From Klenkia marina (GTDB lineage: Bacteria > Actinomycetota > Actinomycetes > Mycobacteriales > Geodermatophilaceae), in contig NZ_FMUH01000002.1 of NCBI RefSeq assembly GCF_900101025.1, positions 806,001 through 870,000 on the forward strand: DNA of 64,000 bases, given 5' to 3'. The notes under the pieces were generated by a model. It was not told where the DNA came from and ran no database searches. It saw only the letters and a program-made list of their open reading frames with translations. Made by a program: the position numbers and the translations under genes. Position 1 is the stretch's first letter; every line of letters begins with the position of its first letter. This document shows, piece after piece, positions 9,562 to 18,770 of this stretch.

Positions 9562-11424
9562 ATGTGCGGCATCGTGGGGTACGTCGGTCCTCAGAACGCG
9601 TTGGACGTGGTGCTGGAGGGCCTGCGACGGCTCGAGTACCGCGGCTACGACTCCGCCGGGGTGGCCGTGCTGGCCGACGGGGAACTGGCCTGGGCCAAGA
9701 AGGCCGGCAAGGTCGCCAACCTGGAGAAGGAGCTGGCCGAGAAGGCGCTCCCGTCCTCGACGATCGGCATCGGCCACACCCGCTGGGCGACCCACGGCGG
9801 GCCGACCGACCGCAACGCGCACCCGCACCTGTCCGCCGACGGGTCCGTGGCGGTCATCCACAACGGCATCATCGAGAACTTCGCCGCGCTGCGCGCCGAG
9901 CTCGAGGCCACCGGCGTGGAGTTCGCGTCCGAGACCGACACCGAGGTCGTGGCCCACCTGCTGGCCGCGGTCTACCCGACCCTGCCCGCAGGCGAGGGCC
10001 GGTTGGCCGAGGCCATGCGCCAGGTGTCGCGCCGGCTGGAGGGCGCCTTCACCCTCGTGGTCAGCCACGTCGACGAGCCCGACACGCTCGTCGCCTCGCG
10101 CCGCAACTCCCCGCTGGTCGCGGGGGTCGGGGACGGCGAGTACTTCCTGGGCTCCGACGTCGCGGCGTTCATCGGGCACACGCGCAACGCCCTCGAGCTG
10201 GGCCAGGACCAGGTCGTCGAGATCCACCGCGAGCGCGGCGTCACCGTCACCGACTTCGCCGGCAACCGCGTCGAGCCCACGGCCTACACCGTCGACTGGG
10301 AGGCCGAGGCGGCGGGCAAGGCCGGCTACCCCTGGTTCATGCTCAAGGAGATCGACGAGCAGCCGCAGGCCGTCGCCGACACCCTGCTCGGCCGGCTGGG
10401 CAACCGGGGCGAGATCGTGCTCGACGAGGTGCGCATCTCCGACGAGGACCTCCGCGGCATCACCAAGATCTTCGTCATCGCCTGCGGCACCGCCTACCAC
10501 GCCGGCCTCATCGCCAAGTACGCCGTCGAGCACTGGACCCGCATCCCCGTCGAGGTCGAGCTGGCCAGCGAGTTCCGCTACCGCGACCCGGTGCTCGACC
10601 GCTCCACACTGGTCATCGTCATCAGTCAGTCCGGCGAGACGATGGACACCCTCATGGCGCTGCGGCACGCCAAGGAGCAGCAGGCCCGCGTGCTGGCCAT
10701 CTGCAACGCCAACGGCTCGACCATCCCGCGCGAGTCCGACGCCGTCCTCTACACCCGGGCCGGACCCGAGGTGGCCGTCGCCTCGACCAAGGGCTTCCTG
10801 ACCCAGGTCGTGGCCTGCTACCTGGTCGGGCTGTTCCTGGCCCAGGTGCGCGGCCTGAAGTACGAGGACGAGGTCGCCGCCGTGGTCGCCGAGCTGCGCA
10901 AGCTGCCCGACCAGGTGCGCGAGGTGCTCGCGGGCGTGGAGTCCGTGCGCGAGCTGGGCCGGTCGCTGGCCACCGAGTCGACGATCCTGTTCCTGGGCCG
11001 GCACGTGGGCTACCCCGTGGCCCTCGAGGGCGCGCTGAAGCTCAAGGAGCTGGCCTACATCCACGCCGAGGGCTTCGCCGCCGGCGAGCTCAAGCACGGC
11101 TCGATCGCCCTCATCGGGCAGGGCACGCCGGTCATCGTGGTCGCACCGTCGCCGCACGGGCGGGAGTCGCTGCACGGCAAGGTCGTCTCCAACATCCAGG
11201 AGGTCCGGGCCCGCGGGGCGCGCACGATCGTGATCGCCGAGGAGGGCGACGACGAGGTGCTGCCCTACGCCGACCACGTGATCCGCGTGCCGCGCACGCC
11301 TACGCTGCTGGCGCCGGTGGTCACCACGGTGCCGCTGCAGATCCTGGCCTGCGAGATCGCCGACACCCGCGGTCTGGACGTCGACATGCCCCGCAACCTG
11401 GCCAAGTCCGTCACAGTGGAGTGA
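9562..11424 (+). CDS. glmS: Glutamine-fructose-6-phosphate aminotransferase (isomerizing)
   Basis: GlmS makes glucosamine-6-phosphate from fructose-6-phosphate and glutamine. ATG 9562 is certain because the next codon is the N-terminal nucleophile Cys (MCGIVGYVG). The glutaminase domain spans about residues 1-230, followed by two SIS sugar isomerase domains (motifs [17 protein letters not shown], and the C-terminal region ending NLAKSVTVE). The length is 620 residues. The stop overlaps the acpS start. No glmS ribozyme is expected or seen in this lineage. Confidence 0.98.
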   Translation: MCGIVGYVGPQNALDVVLEGLRRLEYRGYDSAGVAVLADGELAWAKKAGKVANLEKELAEKALPSSTIGIGHTRWATHGGPTDRNAHPHLSADGSVAVIHNGIIENFAALRAELEATGVEFASETDTEVVAHLLAAVYPTLPAGEGRLAEAMRQVSRRLEGAFTLVVSHVDEPDTLVASRRNSPLVAGVGDGEYFLGSDVAAFIGHTRNALELGQDQVVEIHRERGVTVTDFAGNRVEPTAYTVDWEAEAAGKAGYPWFMLKEIDEQPQAVADTLLGRLGNRGEIVLDEVRISDEDLRGITKIFVIACGTAYHAGLIAKYAVEHWTRIPVEVELASEFRYRDPVLDRSTLVIVISQSGETMDTLMALRHAKEQQARVLAICNANGSTIPRESDAVLYTRAGPEVAVASTKGFLTQVVACYLVGLFLAQVRGLKYEDEVAAVVAELRKLPDQVREVLAGVESVRELGRSLATESTILFLGRHVGYPVALEGALKLKELAYIHAEGFAAGELKHGSIALIGQGTPVIVVAPSPHGRESLHGKVVSNIQEVRARGARTIVIAEEGDDEVLPYADHVIRVPRTPTLLAPVVTTVPLQILACEIADTRGLDVDMPRNLAKSVTVE

Positions 11425-11795
11425 TCGTCGGGGTCGGCATCGACGTGTGCCCGGTCGAGCGGTTCGCCGCCTCGCTCACCCGCACGCCGGGCCTGCGCGA
11501 CCGGCTGTTCACCCCGACGGAGCAGGTCACGCCGTCGGGGGCGCCCCGCACCGGTGAGTCGCTGGCCGCCCGGTTCGCGGCCAAGGAGGCGCTCGCCAAG
11601 GCCCTGGGTGCACCCGGCGACCTGCACTGGCACGACGCCGAGGTGACCGTCGGCGACCACGGCAGGCCCCTGCTCACCGTCCGCGGCACCGTGGCTGCCC
11701 GGGCCGCGCAGCTGGGGGTCACCTCCTGGCACGTGTCGCTGAGCCACGACGGGGGCATCGCCTCGGCCGTGGTGATCGCCGAGAGCGCGTCGTGA
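11421..11795 (+). CDS. acpS: Holo-[acyl-carrier-protein] synthase
   Basis: AcpS transfers 4'-phosphopantetheine from CoA to acyl carrier proteins. The 124-residue protein begins [14 protein letters not shown] with the metal-binding Asp and carries the second signature [12 protein letters not shown]. Both neighbours overlap by four bases (GTGA with the glmS stop and with the nnr start), giving a translationally coupled glmS-acpS-nnr-alr series. Confidence 0.96.
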   Translation: MIVGVGIDVCPVERFAASLTRTPGLRDRLFTPTEQVTPSGAPRTGESLAARFAAKEALAKALGAPGDLHWHDAEVTVGDHGRPLLTVRGTVAARAAQLGVTSWHVSLSHDGGIASAVVIAESAS

Positions 11796-13237
11796 CCGAC
11801 CTGCACACCGCCGACCAGGTGCGGGCGGCCGAGGCCGTCGCCCTGGCCCGCACCCCGGAGGGCGCGCTCATGCAGCGCGCGGCGACGGGGCTCGCGACGG
11901 TGTGCCTGCGGCTGGCCGGTCGCGCCGTCGGCCTGAGGGTGACGCTGCTGGTGGGGTCCGGTGACAACGGGGGCGATGCGCTGTGGGCCGGGGCGACCCT
12001 GGCCCGGCGCGGGGCCGCGGTGACCGGGCTGCTGCTCGACCCCGACCGGGCCCACCCCGCAGGCCTCGCCGCCCTGCGCCGGGCCGGGGCCCGGGTGGTG
12101 ACCGCAGCCGACGCCGCCGGCCTCGACCGGGCCGACCTCGTGCTCGACGGCATCACGGGGATCGGTGGCCGGGGCGGGCTGCGGCCGGCCGCCGCCGACG
12201 CCGTGGGCCGCGCGGTCGCCGGCCCCGGGCTGCTGGTGGCCGTCGACGTGCCCAGCGGCGTCGACGCCGACACCGGCGTCGTCGAGGACGGGGCGTTCCC
12301 CGCCCAGCACACCGTGACCTTCGGCGCGGTCAAGCCCGGGCTGGTCGTGGGGGAGGGCCGTGGGCACGCCGGCGTCGTCCACCTGGTCGACCTCGGTCTC
12401 GAGCTCGGGCCGCCGGCCGCCCGGCAGCTCACCGACGGCGACGTCGCGGCGCTGCTGCCCGACCCCGGTGCCGGTGACGACAAGTACTCCCAGGGCGTGG
12501 TCGGCATCCATGCGGGCTCGGCCACCTACCCCGGTGCCGGCGTGCTGTGCACCGGCGCCGCGCTGCGCACCCGGCCCGGGCTGGTCCGGTACGCCGGCAC
12601 CGCGGCCGAGGGCGTGCGGGCGGCGTGGCCCGAGGCGATCGTGAGCAGCGGCCGGCCCGCCGACGCCGGCCGGGTGCAGGCCTGGGTGGTCGGGCCCGGC
12701 GGGGGCACCGACGACGAGGCCCGCGACGTGCTGGCCGAGGTGCTCGCCCTCGACCTGCCCGTGCTGGTCGACGCCGACGGCCTGACCCTCCTCGCCGACG
12801 ACCTCGACCTGGTCCGCCACCGGAGCGCCCCCACCGTGCTCACCCCGCACGACCGCGAGTTCACCCGCCTCGGGTTCGACCTCGCCGGTGACCGCATCGG
12901 CGCCGCCCGGTCCGCGGCGGCCGACCTGGGGGCCGTGGTGCTGCTCAAGGGCGACGCGACCGTCGTGGCCGGCCCCGACGGGACGACGTTCGTCAACGGC
13001 ACCGGCACCCCGTGGCTGGCCACCGCCGGCACCGGCGACGTGCTCAGCGGGGTGGTCGGCGCCCTGCTGGCCACCGGGCTGCCGGCCGTTGAGGCAGCTG
13101 CCGCCGGGGCGCACCTGCACGGCCGCGCCGGCCAGCTGGCGGCCGCGGGCGGACCGCTGATCGCCTCCGACCTGGTGCGGCACCTGCCCGCCGCCGTGCA
13201 CCGCGTGCAGGGCGGGCTGGGACACTCGAGGGCGTGA
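11792..13237 (+). CDS. nnr: Bifunctional NAD(P)H-hydrate repair enzyme (epimerase + ADP-dependent dehydratase)
   Basis: The enzyme repairs hydrated NAD(P)H. The N-terminal half (about residues 1-210, with [13 protein letters not shown] and [11 protein letters not shown]) is the NAD(P)HX epimerase. The C-terminal half (about 215-481, with [25 protein letters not shown] and [16 protein letters not shown]) is the ADP-dependent dehydratase of the ribokinase-like fold. The 481-residue length is normal for the fusion. Both ends overlap neighbours by four bases. Confidence 0.96.
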   Translation: MTDLHTADQVRAAEAVALARTPEGALMQRAATGLATVCLRLAGRAVGLRVTLLVGSGDNGGDALWAGATLARRGAAVTGLLLDPDRAHPAGLAALRRAGARVVTAADAAGLDRADLVLDGITGIGGRGGLRPAAADAVGRAVAGPGLLVAVDVPSGVDADTGVVEDGAFPAQHTVTFGAVKPGLVVGEGRGHAGVVHLVDLGLELGPPAARQLTDGDVAALLPDPGAGDDKYSQGVVGIHAGSATYPGAGVLCTGAALRTRPGLVRYAGTAAEGVRAAWPEAIVSSGRPADAGRVQAWVVGPGGGTDDEARDVLAEVLALDLPVLVDADGLTLLADDLDLVRHRSAPTVLTPHDREFTRLGFDLAGDRIGAARSAAADLGAVVLLKGDATVVAGPDGTTFVNGTGTPWLATAGTGDVLSGVVGALLATGLPAVEAAAAGAHLHGRAGQLAAAGGPLIASDLVRHLPAAVHRVQGGLGHSRA

Positions 13238-14403
13238 CCCAGCCGAACCGGGCCCAGCCGAGCAGTGCCGTGCCGCACCGGGCCGAGGTCGTCGTCGACC
13301 TCGACGTGATCGCCGCCAACGCTGCTGCCCTGCGCGAGCGGGTGGGTCGGCCGCTCATGGCCGTGGTCAAGGCCGACGGCTACGGCCACGGCCTGGTCCC
13401 CGCCGCCCGGGCCGCCCTGGCCGGGGGCGCCGACGCGCTCGGCGTGACCGTGCTCGAGGAGGCCCTGGCGCTGCGGGCGGCCGGGGTGACCGCACCGGTG
13501 CTGTCCTGGCAGCACGTGCCCGGCGCCGACTACGCCGCGGGCATCACCGCCGACGTCGAGCTGTCGGTGAACGCCGACTGGGCACTGGCCGAGGTCGTCG
13601 ACGCGGCGCGCGCCGCCGGGCGCACCGCCGCCGTGCAGCTGTTCGTCGACACCGGCCTGTCCCGCGAGGGCGCCACGGTCGCCGACTGGCCGGCGCTGGT
13701 CGAGGCCGCCGTGCGGGCGCAGGCCGACGGCGACGTCGTCGTCACCGGGCTGTGGAGCCACCTGGCGTACGCCGACGAGCCCACCCACCCGACCATCGGC
13801 ACCCAGGTCGCGGTGTTCGAGGAGGCCACCGCGCTGGCCCGCGGCGCCGGGCTCACCGAGGCCCGCCGGCACCTGGCGAACTCCGCGGCCACGGTCGCGC
13901 TGCCGCACACCTGGTACGACCAGGTGCGGCCCGGTGTCGCCGTCTACGGCCTGGACCCGCTCGGCGGCGACCCGGCCGTGCACGGCCTGCGCCCGGCCAT
14001 GACGGTGCGGGCCCGGGTCGCGCTGACCAAGCGCGTGCCGGCCGGCACCGGGGTCTCCTACGGCCACACCCACCACACCGCGGCCGCGGCGAACCTGGCA
14101 CTGGTCCCGGTCGGGTACGCCGACGGCGTGCCCCGTGCGGCGGGCAACCGGGCGCAGGTGCTGGTCGCCGGTGCCCGGCGCACGATCGCCGGCCGGGTCT
14201 GCATGGACCAGTTCGTGCTCGACCTCGGCGACGACGAGCTGGCCCCCGGCGACGAGGTGGTGCTGTGGGGCCCCGGCGACGCCGGCGAGCCCACCGCGCA
14301 GGACTGGGCCGACGTGCTCGACACCATCCACTACGAGCTGGTCACCCGGGTCGGTGGCCGGTTCACCCGCACCTACCGCGGCAGCGCGGGGGTCGCCCCG
14401 TGA
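13234..14403 (+). CDS. alr: Alanine racemase
   Basis: Alr makes D-alanine for peptidoglycan using PLP. The 389-residue protein carries the PLP-lysine motif AVVKADGYGHG near residue 45, RPGVAVYGLDP in the middle, VSYGHT containing a catalytic tyrosine, and GRVCMDQF. The GTG start overlaps the nnr stop. The conserved linkage of glmS, acpS, nnr and alr groups cell wall precursor genes. Confidence 0.97.
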   Translation: MTQPNRAQPSSAVPHRAEVVVDLDVIAANAAALRERVGRPLMAVVKADGYGHGLVPAARAALAGGADALGVTVLEEALALRAAGVTAPVLSWQHVPGADYAAGITADVELSVNADWALAEVVDAARAAGRTAAVQLFVDTGLSREGATVADWPALVEAAVRAQADGDVVVTGLWSHLAYADEPTHPTIGTQVAVFEEATALARGAGLTEARRHLANSAATVALPHTWYDQVRPGVAVYGLDPLGGDPAVHGLRPAMTVRARVALTKRVPAGTGVSYGHTHHTAAAANLALVPVGYADGVPRAAGNRAQVLVAGARRTIAGRVCMDQFVLDLGDDELAPGDEVVLWGPGDAGEPTAQDWADVLDTIHYELVTRVGGRFTRTYRGSAGVAP

Positions 14404-15647
14404 AGCCGCCGCAGCCCCGCACGGTGGGGCTGGTCGGCGGCCTGCTCGGTCTGGCGGCCGCCGGCGCCGCCGTCGGCGTGGCCGCCACCCGGGCGGCGTC
14501 GTCCCGGGTCCGGGCCGACCGGGTGGGTCCGGTGCCCGGGGACGTACCGCTGCCGCCCGCGGACGCCCCTGAGGTCCCCGAGGCCCCTGGCGGCCGGAGC
14601 GGCCGGGCGGGCAAGGGTGGCCGGGGTGGCCGGGCCACCGACGTCACCGATTTGCCGGCCGAGGTGCAGCGGGCCGACGACCCCCTCGGCTCCGGGTCGC
14701 GCCCGGCCGACCGCACCTCGCTGGTGCACGCCACCGACGGGGTGCTGCTGCACGTCGAGGAGGTCGGGCCCACGGATGCCCCGCTCACCGTGGTCCTGGT
14801 GCACGGCTACACGCTGTCCATGGCGTCGTGGACCTTCCAGCGGCGCGACCTGGGCCGTGCGGTGGCCACCGGCAACGGCCACGCGCCGCAGGCCCGCCTG
14901 GTGTTCTACGACCAGCGCGGCCACGGCGCCTCGGCCCGCGGCGACGCCGCGCACTCCACGGTCGACCAGCTGGCCGAGGACCTCGTGTCCGTGCTCGACG
15001 CCTGCGTGCCCCGCGGCCCGGTGGTGCTGGTCGGGCACTCGATGGGCGGCATGACGGTGCTGCAGCTGGCCGCCCGCCGTCCCGACCTGTTCGGCGGGCG
15101 GGTCGTCGGGGTGGGCCTGGTGTCCACGTCGGCCGGCGGGCTGGAGGACCTCGACCTCGGCCTGCCCGGGGTGCTCACCCGGGTGCGCGCAGCGGTGTTC
15201 CCGGTCGCCGGCTTCGTCATGCGGCACCGTCCCACCTTCGCGGAGTGGATCCGCCGCTCGGCCGCCGACGTGGTCAGCTGGGCCACCAGGGCGCTGTCGT
15301 TCGCCGGCGATGAGGTCGACCCCCGGCTGGTCGACTACGTCGACGCCATGATCGGGGGCACCCCGGTCGAGGTCATCGCCGAGTTCTACCCGGCCATCGT
15401 CGGGCTCGACGCGGAGGCGGCCATCGAACCGCTGGCGCACGTCCCGGTGCTGGTGCTCACCGGCGACGAGGACAAGCTCATCCCGCAGGGGCACAGCGAC
15501 CGGCTGGTCGCCGAGCTGACCGCCGCCGGTGCGCGCGACGTGCGCTACCGGGTGGTGCCGCACTCGGGGCACCTGGTGCTGCTCGAGCACCCCGACGAGG
15601 TGACCGCCGCGATCACCGAGCTGGTCCGCCGGGCGGCCGCCCGATGA
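14400..15647 (+). CDS. Alpha/beta-fold hydrolase with N-terminal membrane anchor
   Basis: A 415-residue protein. Residues 8-34 are hydrophobic and could form a signal anchor. Residues 35-100 are a Gly/Pro/Arg-rich linker, and an alpha/beta hydrolase domain follows. Ser214 in GHSMGG is the nucleophile, LVHGYT forms the oxyanion region, and His in HSGHLVLLEHP completes the triad. A hydrolase at this position between alr and tsaE is common in actinobacteria, but the substrate is unknown. The GTG start overlaps the alr stop, and the end overlaps tsaE as ATGA. Confidence 0.9.
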   Translation: MKPPQPRTVGLVGGLLGLAAAGAAVGVAATRAASSRVRADRVGPVPGDVPLPPADAPEVPEAPGGRSGRAGKGGRGGRATDVTDLPAEVQRADDPLGSGSRPADRTSLVHATDGVLLHVEEVGPTDAPLTVVLVHGYTLSMASWTFQRRDLGRAVATGNGHAPQARLVFYDQRGHGASARGDAAHSTVDQLAEDLVSVLDACVPRGPVVLVGHSMGGMTVLQLAARRPDLFGGRVVGVGLVSTSAGGLEDLDLGLPGVLTRVRAAVFPVAGFVMRHRPTFAEWIRRSAADVVSWATRALSFAGDEVDPRLVDYVDAMIGGTPVEVIAEFYPAIVGLDAEAAIEPLAHVPVLVLTGDEDKLIPQGHSDRLVAELTAAGARDVRYRVVPHSGHLVLLEHPDEVTAAITELVRRAAAR

Positions 15648-16582
15648 GGCGCACGCTCACCACCGTCGAGGACACCCGGGCCCTCGGCGTCGAGCTGGCG
15701 GCGCTGCTGCGGGCCGGGGACCTGGTCGTGCTGTCCGGGCCGCTGGGTGCGGGCAAGACGGCCCTGACCCAGGGCATCGGGGCCGGCCTGGGCGTGCGCG
15801 GGCCGGTCACGTCGCCGACGTTCGTGCTGGCCCGGGTGCACCGCGGCGGGCGGTTGCCGCTGGTGCACGTCGACGCCTACCGGCTCGGCTCGTTGCTCGA
15901 CGTCGACGACCTCGACCTCGACGCGACGCTCGAGGAGTCGGTGACCGTCGTGGAGTGGGGGCACGGGCTGGTCGAGCAGCTGGCCGACGAGCACCTGGTG
16001 GTCGAGCTGGCCCGCGACGACGACGATGTCCGGACGGCGACGCTGGTGCCGCACGGGCCCTCGTGGACCGCCCGGCTGCGGCCGACCAGGCAGCGCTCCA
16101 CGGTCCGGGTGCTGCTGGTCGACGACGCCGACCGGGTGCTGCTGTTCCACGACAGCGACGCGGGCCTGGACCCCGTGGTCACCTGGTGGATGACCCCCGG
16201 CGGCGGCATCGACGAGGGCGAGGACGACCTGACCGCCGTCGTGCGGGAGCTGGCCGAGGAGACCGGCCTGGACGTCGACCGGGCCGCGGTGCAGGGGCCG
16301 ATCGCCCGCCGGCGGGTGCGGCACGGGTTCAGCGACGTGGTGGTCGACCAGCGCGATGCGTTCTACGTCGTCCGCGTGCCGGCGTTCGAGGTCTCGGTCG
16401 CCGGCCACACCGAGGACGAGCAGCGCACGATCCTGGGCCACCGGTGGTGGACCCGCGCCGAGCTGGCCGGCACCGACGAGACGGTCTACCCGGGGGGCCT
16501 GGAGCAGCTGCTGACCCTGGCGGGGGAGCCCGACCGCTGGCCGGTGGAGCTGCCCGACGTCGACGAGTCCACGCTCGCCTGA
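15644..16582 (+). CDS. tsaE: TsaE-Nudix fusion: t6A ATPase joined to a Nudix hydrolase domain
   Basis: Residues 1-145 are a complete TsaE, the ATPase that regenerates the TsaB-TsaD complex making t6A37 in tRNA. They show Walker A GPLGAGKT (32-39), TSPTFVLARVH, VDAYRL and EWGHG. Stand-alone TsaE is about 150-160 residues. Here the frame continues without a stop into a Nudix hydrolase. Its full Nudix box GX5EX7REUXEEXGU begins at Gly187 and ends near Leu209, and the domain ends at residue 312. Nudix enzymes cleave nucleoside diphosphates linked to other groups. What this one hydrolyses is unknown. tsaB, rimI and tsaD follow. Confidence 0.93.
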   Translation: MRRTLTTVEDTRALGVELAALLRAGDLVVLSGPLGAGKTALTQGIGAGLGVRGPVTSPTFVLARVHRGGRLPLVHVDAYRLGSLLDVDDLDLDATLEESVTVVEWGHGLVEQLADEHLVVELARDDDDVRTATLVPHGPSWTARLRPTRQRSTVRVLLVDDADRVLLFHDSDAGLDPVVTWWMTPGGGIDEGEDDLTAVVRELAEETGLDVDRAAVQGPIARRRVRHGFSDVVVDQRDAFYVVRVPAFEVSVAGHTEDEQRTILGHRWWTRAELAGTDETVYPGGLEQLLTLAGEPDRWPVELPDVDESTLA

Positions 16583-16593
16583 CCGGCCGCGGC

Positions 16594-16599
16594 TAACCT
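16594..16599 (+). promoter_or_regulatory. -10 box for tsaB
   Basis: TAACCT lies 8 bases before the tsaB GTG at 16608. This spacing suggests a leaderless internal promoter in the 25-base gap after the TsaE-Nudix gene. Confidence 0.5.
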
Positions 16600-16607
16600 G
16601 GTCCGTC

Positions 16608-17210
16608 GTGCTCACCTTGGCCATCGACACCGCGACGCCGACCCTCGTGGTCGGGGTCGCCGACGGCGACCGCGTGCTGACCGAGGCCGCCGTCCCGTCG
16701 GGCACCCGGCACGCCGAGCTGCTCACCCCCACGGTCACCGCCGTGCTGGCCGAGGCCGGCGTGGCGCTGCGCGACGTCGGCCGGTTCGTGGTCGGGCTGG
16801 GCCCAGGCCCCTACACCGGCCTGCGGGTCGGCATCGTGACCGCCGCGGCCCTCGGCGACGTGGTCGGCGCCCCCGTGCACGGGGTGTGCTCCCTGGACGC
16901 CGTCGGCACGGGCCCCCGCGTCGTCCTCACCGACGCCCGGCGCAAGGAGGTCTACTGGGCCGCCTACGACGGCGACCGGCTCACCGGCCCCGACGTCGGA
17001 CGCCCCGAGGACCTCGACCTGCCCGACCTGCCGGTGGTCGGCGACGACCGGTTCGCCGAGCGCCTGGGCCGCCCGGTGACCGCCGCGGAGGTCACCACCG
17101 CAGGCCTGCTGCGCGCCGTCCCCGGCGGCGACCCGGCCCCGCTGACCCCGCTCTACCTGCGCCGACCCGACGCCGTCCCGAACATCACCCGCAAGCCGGT
17201 CTCGCGGTGA
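16608..17210 (+). CDS. tsaB: tRNA threonylcarbamoyladenosine biosynthesis protein TsaB
   Basis: TsaB is the inactive partner that binds TsaD and TsaE in t6A synthesis. The 200-residue protein starts LTLAIDTATPTLVVGV and has GLGPGPYTGLRVGI, both typical. It lacks the metal-binding histidines of TsaD, as expected. The stop overlaps the rimI start as GTGA. Confidence 0.95.
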   Translation: MLTLAIDTATPTLVVGVADGDRVLTEAAVPSGTRHAELLTPTVTAVLAEAGVALRDVGRFVVGLGPGPYTGLRVGIVTAAALGDVVGAPVHGVCSLDAVGTGPRVVLTDARRKEVYWAAYDGDRLTGPDVGRPEDLDLPDLPVVGDDRFAERLGRPVTAAEVTTAGLLRAVPGGDPAPLTPLYLRRPDAVPNITRKPVSR

Positions 17211-17644
17211 TCGAGCTGCGGCCGATGACCGCTGCGGACCTCACCGCCGTCATGCGGCTGGAGGAGGAGCTCTTCGCCCCGGACACCTGGACCCGGGCGA
17301 TGTACGTCGAGGAGCTCGGCATGACCGACACCCGCAGCTACACCGTCGCGGTCGAGGACGACGAGGTCGTGGGCTACGCCGGCCTGATCGCCTACCCCGA
17401 CGAGGCCCACGTGGCCACGATCGGCGTCACCGGCTCGCGGCAGGGCCGGGGCATCGGCGGGCGGCTGCTCGACGCGCTGCTGGCCGAGGCCGACCGGCGC
17501 TGCCCCGTCGTGCTGCTCGAGGTGCGGGCATCCGACGAGGCGACCCAGGGGCTGTACGCCCGGCGCGGGTTCGTGCCCATCGGGGTGCGGCCGAACTACT
17601 ACCCGAACAGCGGCGAGGACGCGGTGGTGATGAAGCGTGGCTGA
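17207..17644 (+). CDS. rimI: Ribosomal protein S18-alanine N-acetyltransferase RimI
   Basis: A 145-residue GNAT acetyltransferase. The acetyl-CoA loop is [13 protein letters not shown] (around residue 75). The C-terminal end has [17 protein letters not shown], the RimI-type signature. RimI acetylates the N-terminal alanine of S18. Its position between tsaB and tsaD is conserved in actinobacteria. It overlaps tsaB by four bases and tsaD by eight. Confidence 0.94.
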   Translation: MIELRPMTAADLTAVMRLEEELFAPDTWTRAMYVEELGMTDTRSYTVAVEDDEVVGYAGLIAYPDEAHVATIGVTGSRQGRGIGGRLLDALLAEADRRCPVVLLEVRASDEATQGLYARRGFVPIGVRPNYYPNSGEDAVVMKRG

Positions 17645-18686
17645 GGACCCGACGGGGCAGGCGCTCGTGCTGGGGTTCGAGACCAGCTGCGACGAGACCG
17701 GCATCGGCCTGGTGCGTGGGCGGACCCTGCTGTCCGACGCCCTCGCCACCTCGATGGCCGAGCACGAGCGCTTCGGCGGGGTGGTGCCCGAGATCGCCTC
17801 GCGGGCGCACCTGGAGGCGATGGTGCCGACCGTGCACCGCGCGCTCGCCGACGCCGGGGTGACCGCGGGCGACGTCGACGCCGTCGCGGTGACCAGCGGG
17901 CCAGGGCTCACCGGGGCGCTGCTGGTCGGGGTGGCGGCGGCGAAGGCGTACGCGCTGGCGCTCGGCGTCCCGCTGTACGGGGTGAACCACCTGGCCGCGC
18001 ACGTCGCGGTCGACGAGCTCGAGCACGGCCGGCTGGCCGAGCCCAGCATCGCCATGCTCGTCTCCGGCGGGCACAGCTCGATCCTTCTGGTGCCCGACCT
18101 CTCCCAGGACGTGCAAGAGCTCGGCCGCACCATCGACGACGCCGCCGGCGAGGCCTTCGACAAGGTCGCCCGCGTGCTGGACCTGCCCTTCCCGGGCGGC
18201 CCGCCGATCGACCGTGAGGCGCTCGCCGGCGACCCGCGCGCCATCGCCTTCCCGCGCGGGCTCACCGGCCCGCGCGACGCGGCCTACGACTTCTCCTTCT
18301 CCGGGCTCAAGACCGCCGTCGCCCGGTGGGTGGAGGCTCAGCAGCGCGACGGCGTGCCCGTGCGCGTCCCCGACGTCGCGGCGAGCTTCCAGGAGGCCGT
18401 GGTCGACGTCCTCACCGCGAAGGCCGTGCGGGCCTGCCGCGACCACGGCGTGGACCACCTGGTGATCGGCGGGGGGGTGGCGGCGAACTCGCGGCTGCGC
18501 GCGGTCGCCCAGGAGCGCTGCGACGCCGCCGGCATCGTGCTGCGGGTCCCCAGCCGCCGGCTGTGCACCGACAACGGCGCCATGGTGGCCGCGCTCGGGT
18601 CCCGGTTGGTGGAGGCCGGCGTCACGCCCAGCGACCCCGACCTCGGCGCCGACAGCTCGCTGCCGATCACGGTGGTCTCGCGCTAG
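17637..18686 (+). CDS. tsaD: tRNA N6-adenosine threonylcarbamoyltransferase TsaD
   Basis: TsaD transfers the threonylcarbamoyl group to A37 of ANN-decoding tRNAs. The 349-residue protein has the ASKHA fold with [12 protein letters not shown], the metal-binding HLAAHVA and SGGHSSIL, and the C-terminal ADNG-type segment [10 protein letters not shown]. It is the last gene of the run that begins at rplM. A hairpin repeat follows 15 bases after the stop. Confidence 0.97.
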   Translation: MAEDPTGQALVLGFETSCDETGIGLVRGRTLLSDALATSMAEHERFGGVVPEIASRAHLEAMVPTVHRALADAGVTAGDVDAVAVTSGPGLTGALLVGVAAAKAYALALGVPLYGVNHLAAHVAVDELEHGRLAEPSIAMLVSGGHSSILLVPDLSQDVQELGRTIDDAAGEAFDKVARVLDLPFPGGPPIDREALAGDPRAIAFPRGLTGPRDAAYDFSFSGLKTAVARWVEAQQRDGVPVRVPDVAASFQEAVVDVLTAKAVRACRDHGVDHLVIGGGVAANSRLRAVAQERCDAAGIVLRVPSRRLCTDNGAMVAALGSRLVEAGVTPSDPDLGADSSLPITVVSR

Positions 18687-18700
18687 GAGGAGGACCCGAT

Positions 18701-18755
18701 CGCCCCACGTCGTGCTCCGCACGCCGTGGGGCCCTGCGACCTGGCCGGCACCGCC
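18701..18755 (+). terminator. Hairpin repeat element A downstream of tsaD
   Basis: CCCCACG (18704-18710) pairs with CGTGGGG (18726-18732), flanked by TCGC and GCGA that extend the stem. The loop holds GTGCTCCGC and the right side reads CCCTGCGACCTGGCCG. The arrangement is nearly the same as the element after groES, so it belongs to the dispersed repeat family in this window. It probably ends the tsaD transcript. Confidence 0.5.
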
Positions 18756-18770
18756 ACCGCAGCTGCGCAC

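Noticed and set aside
9292..11277. 661-codon minus-strand frame across glmS
   Set aside because: An antisense shadow of GlmS. Its composition is typical of reverse-strand GC-rich codons.
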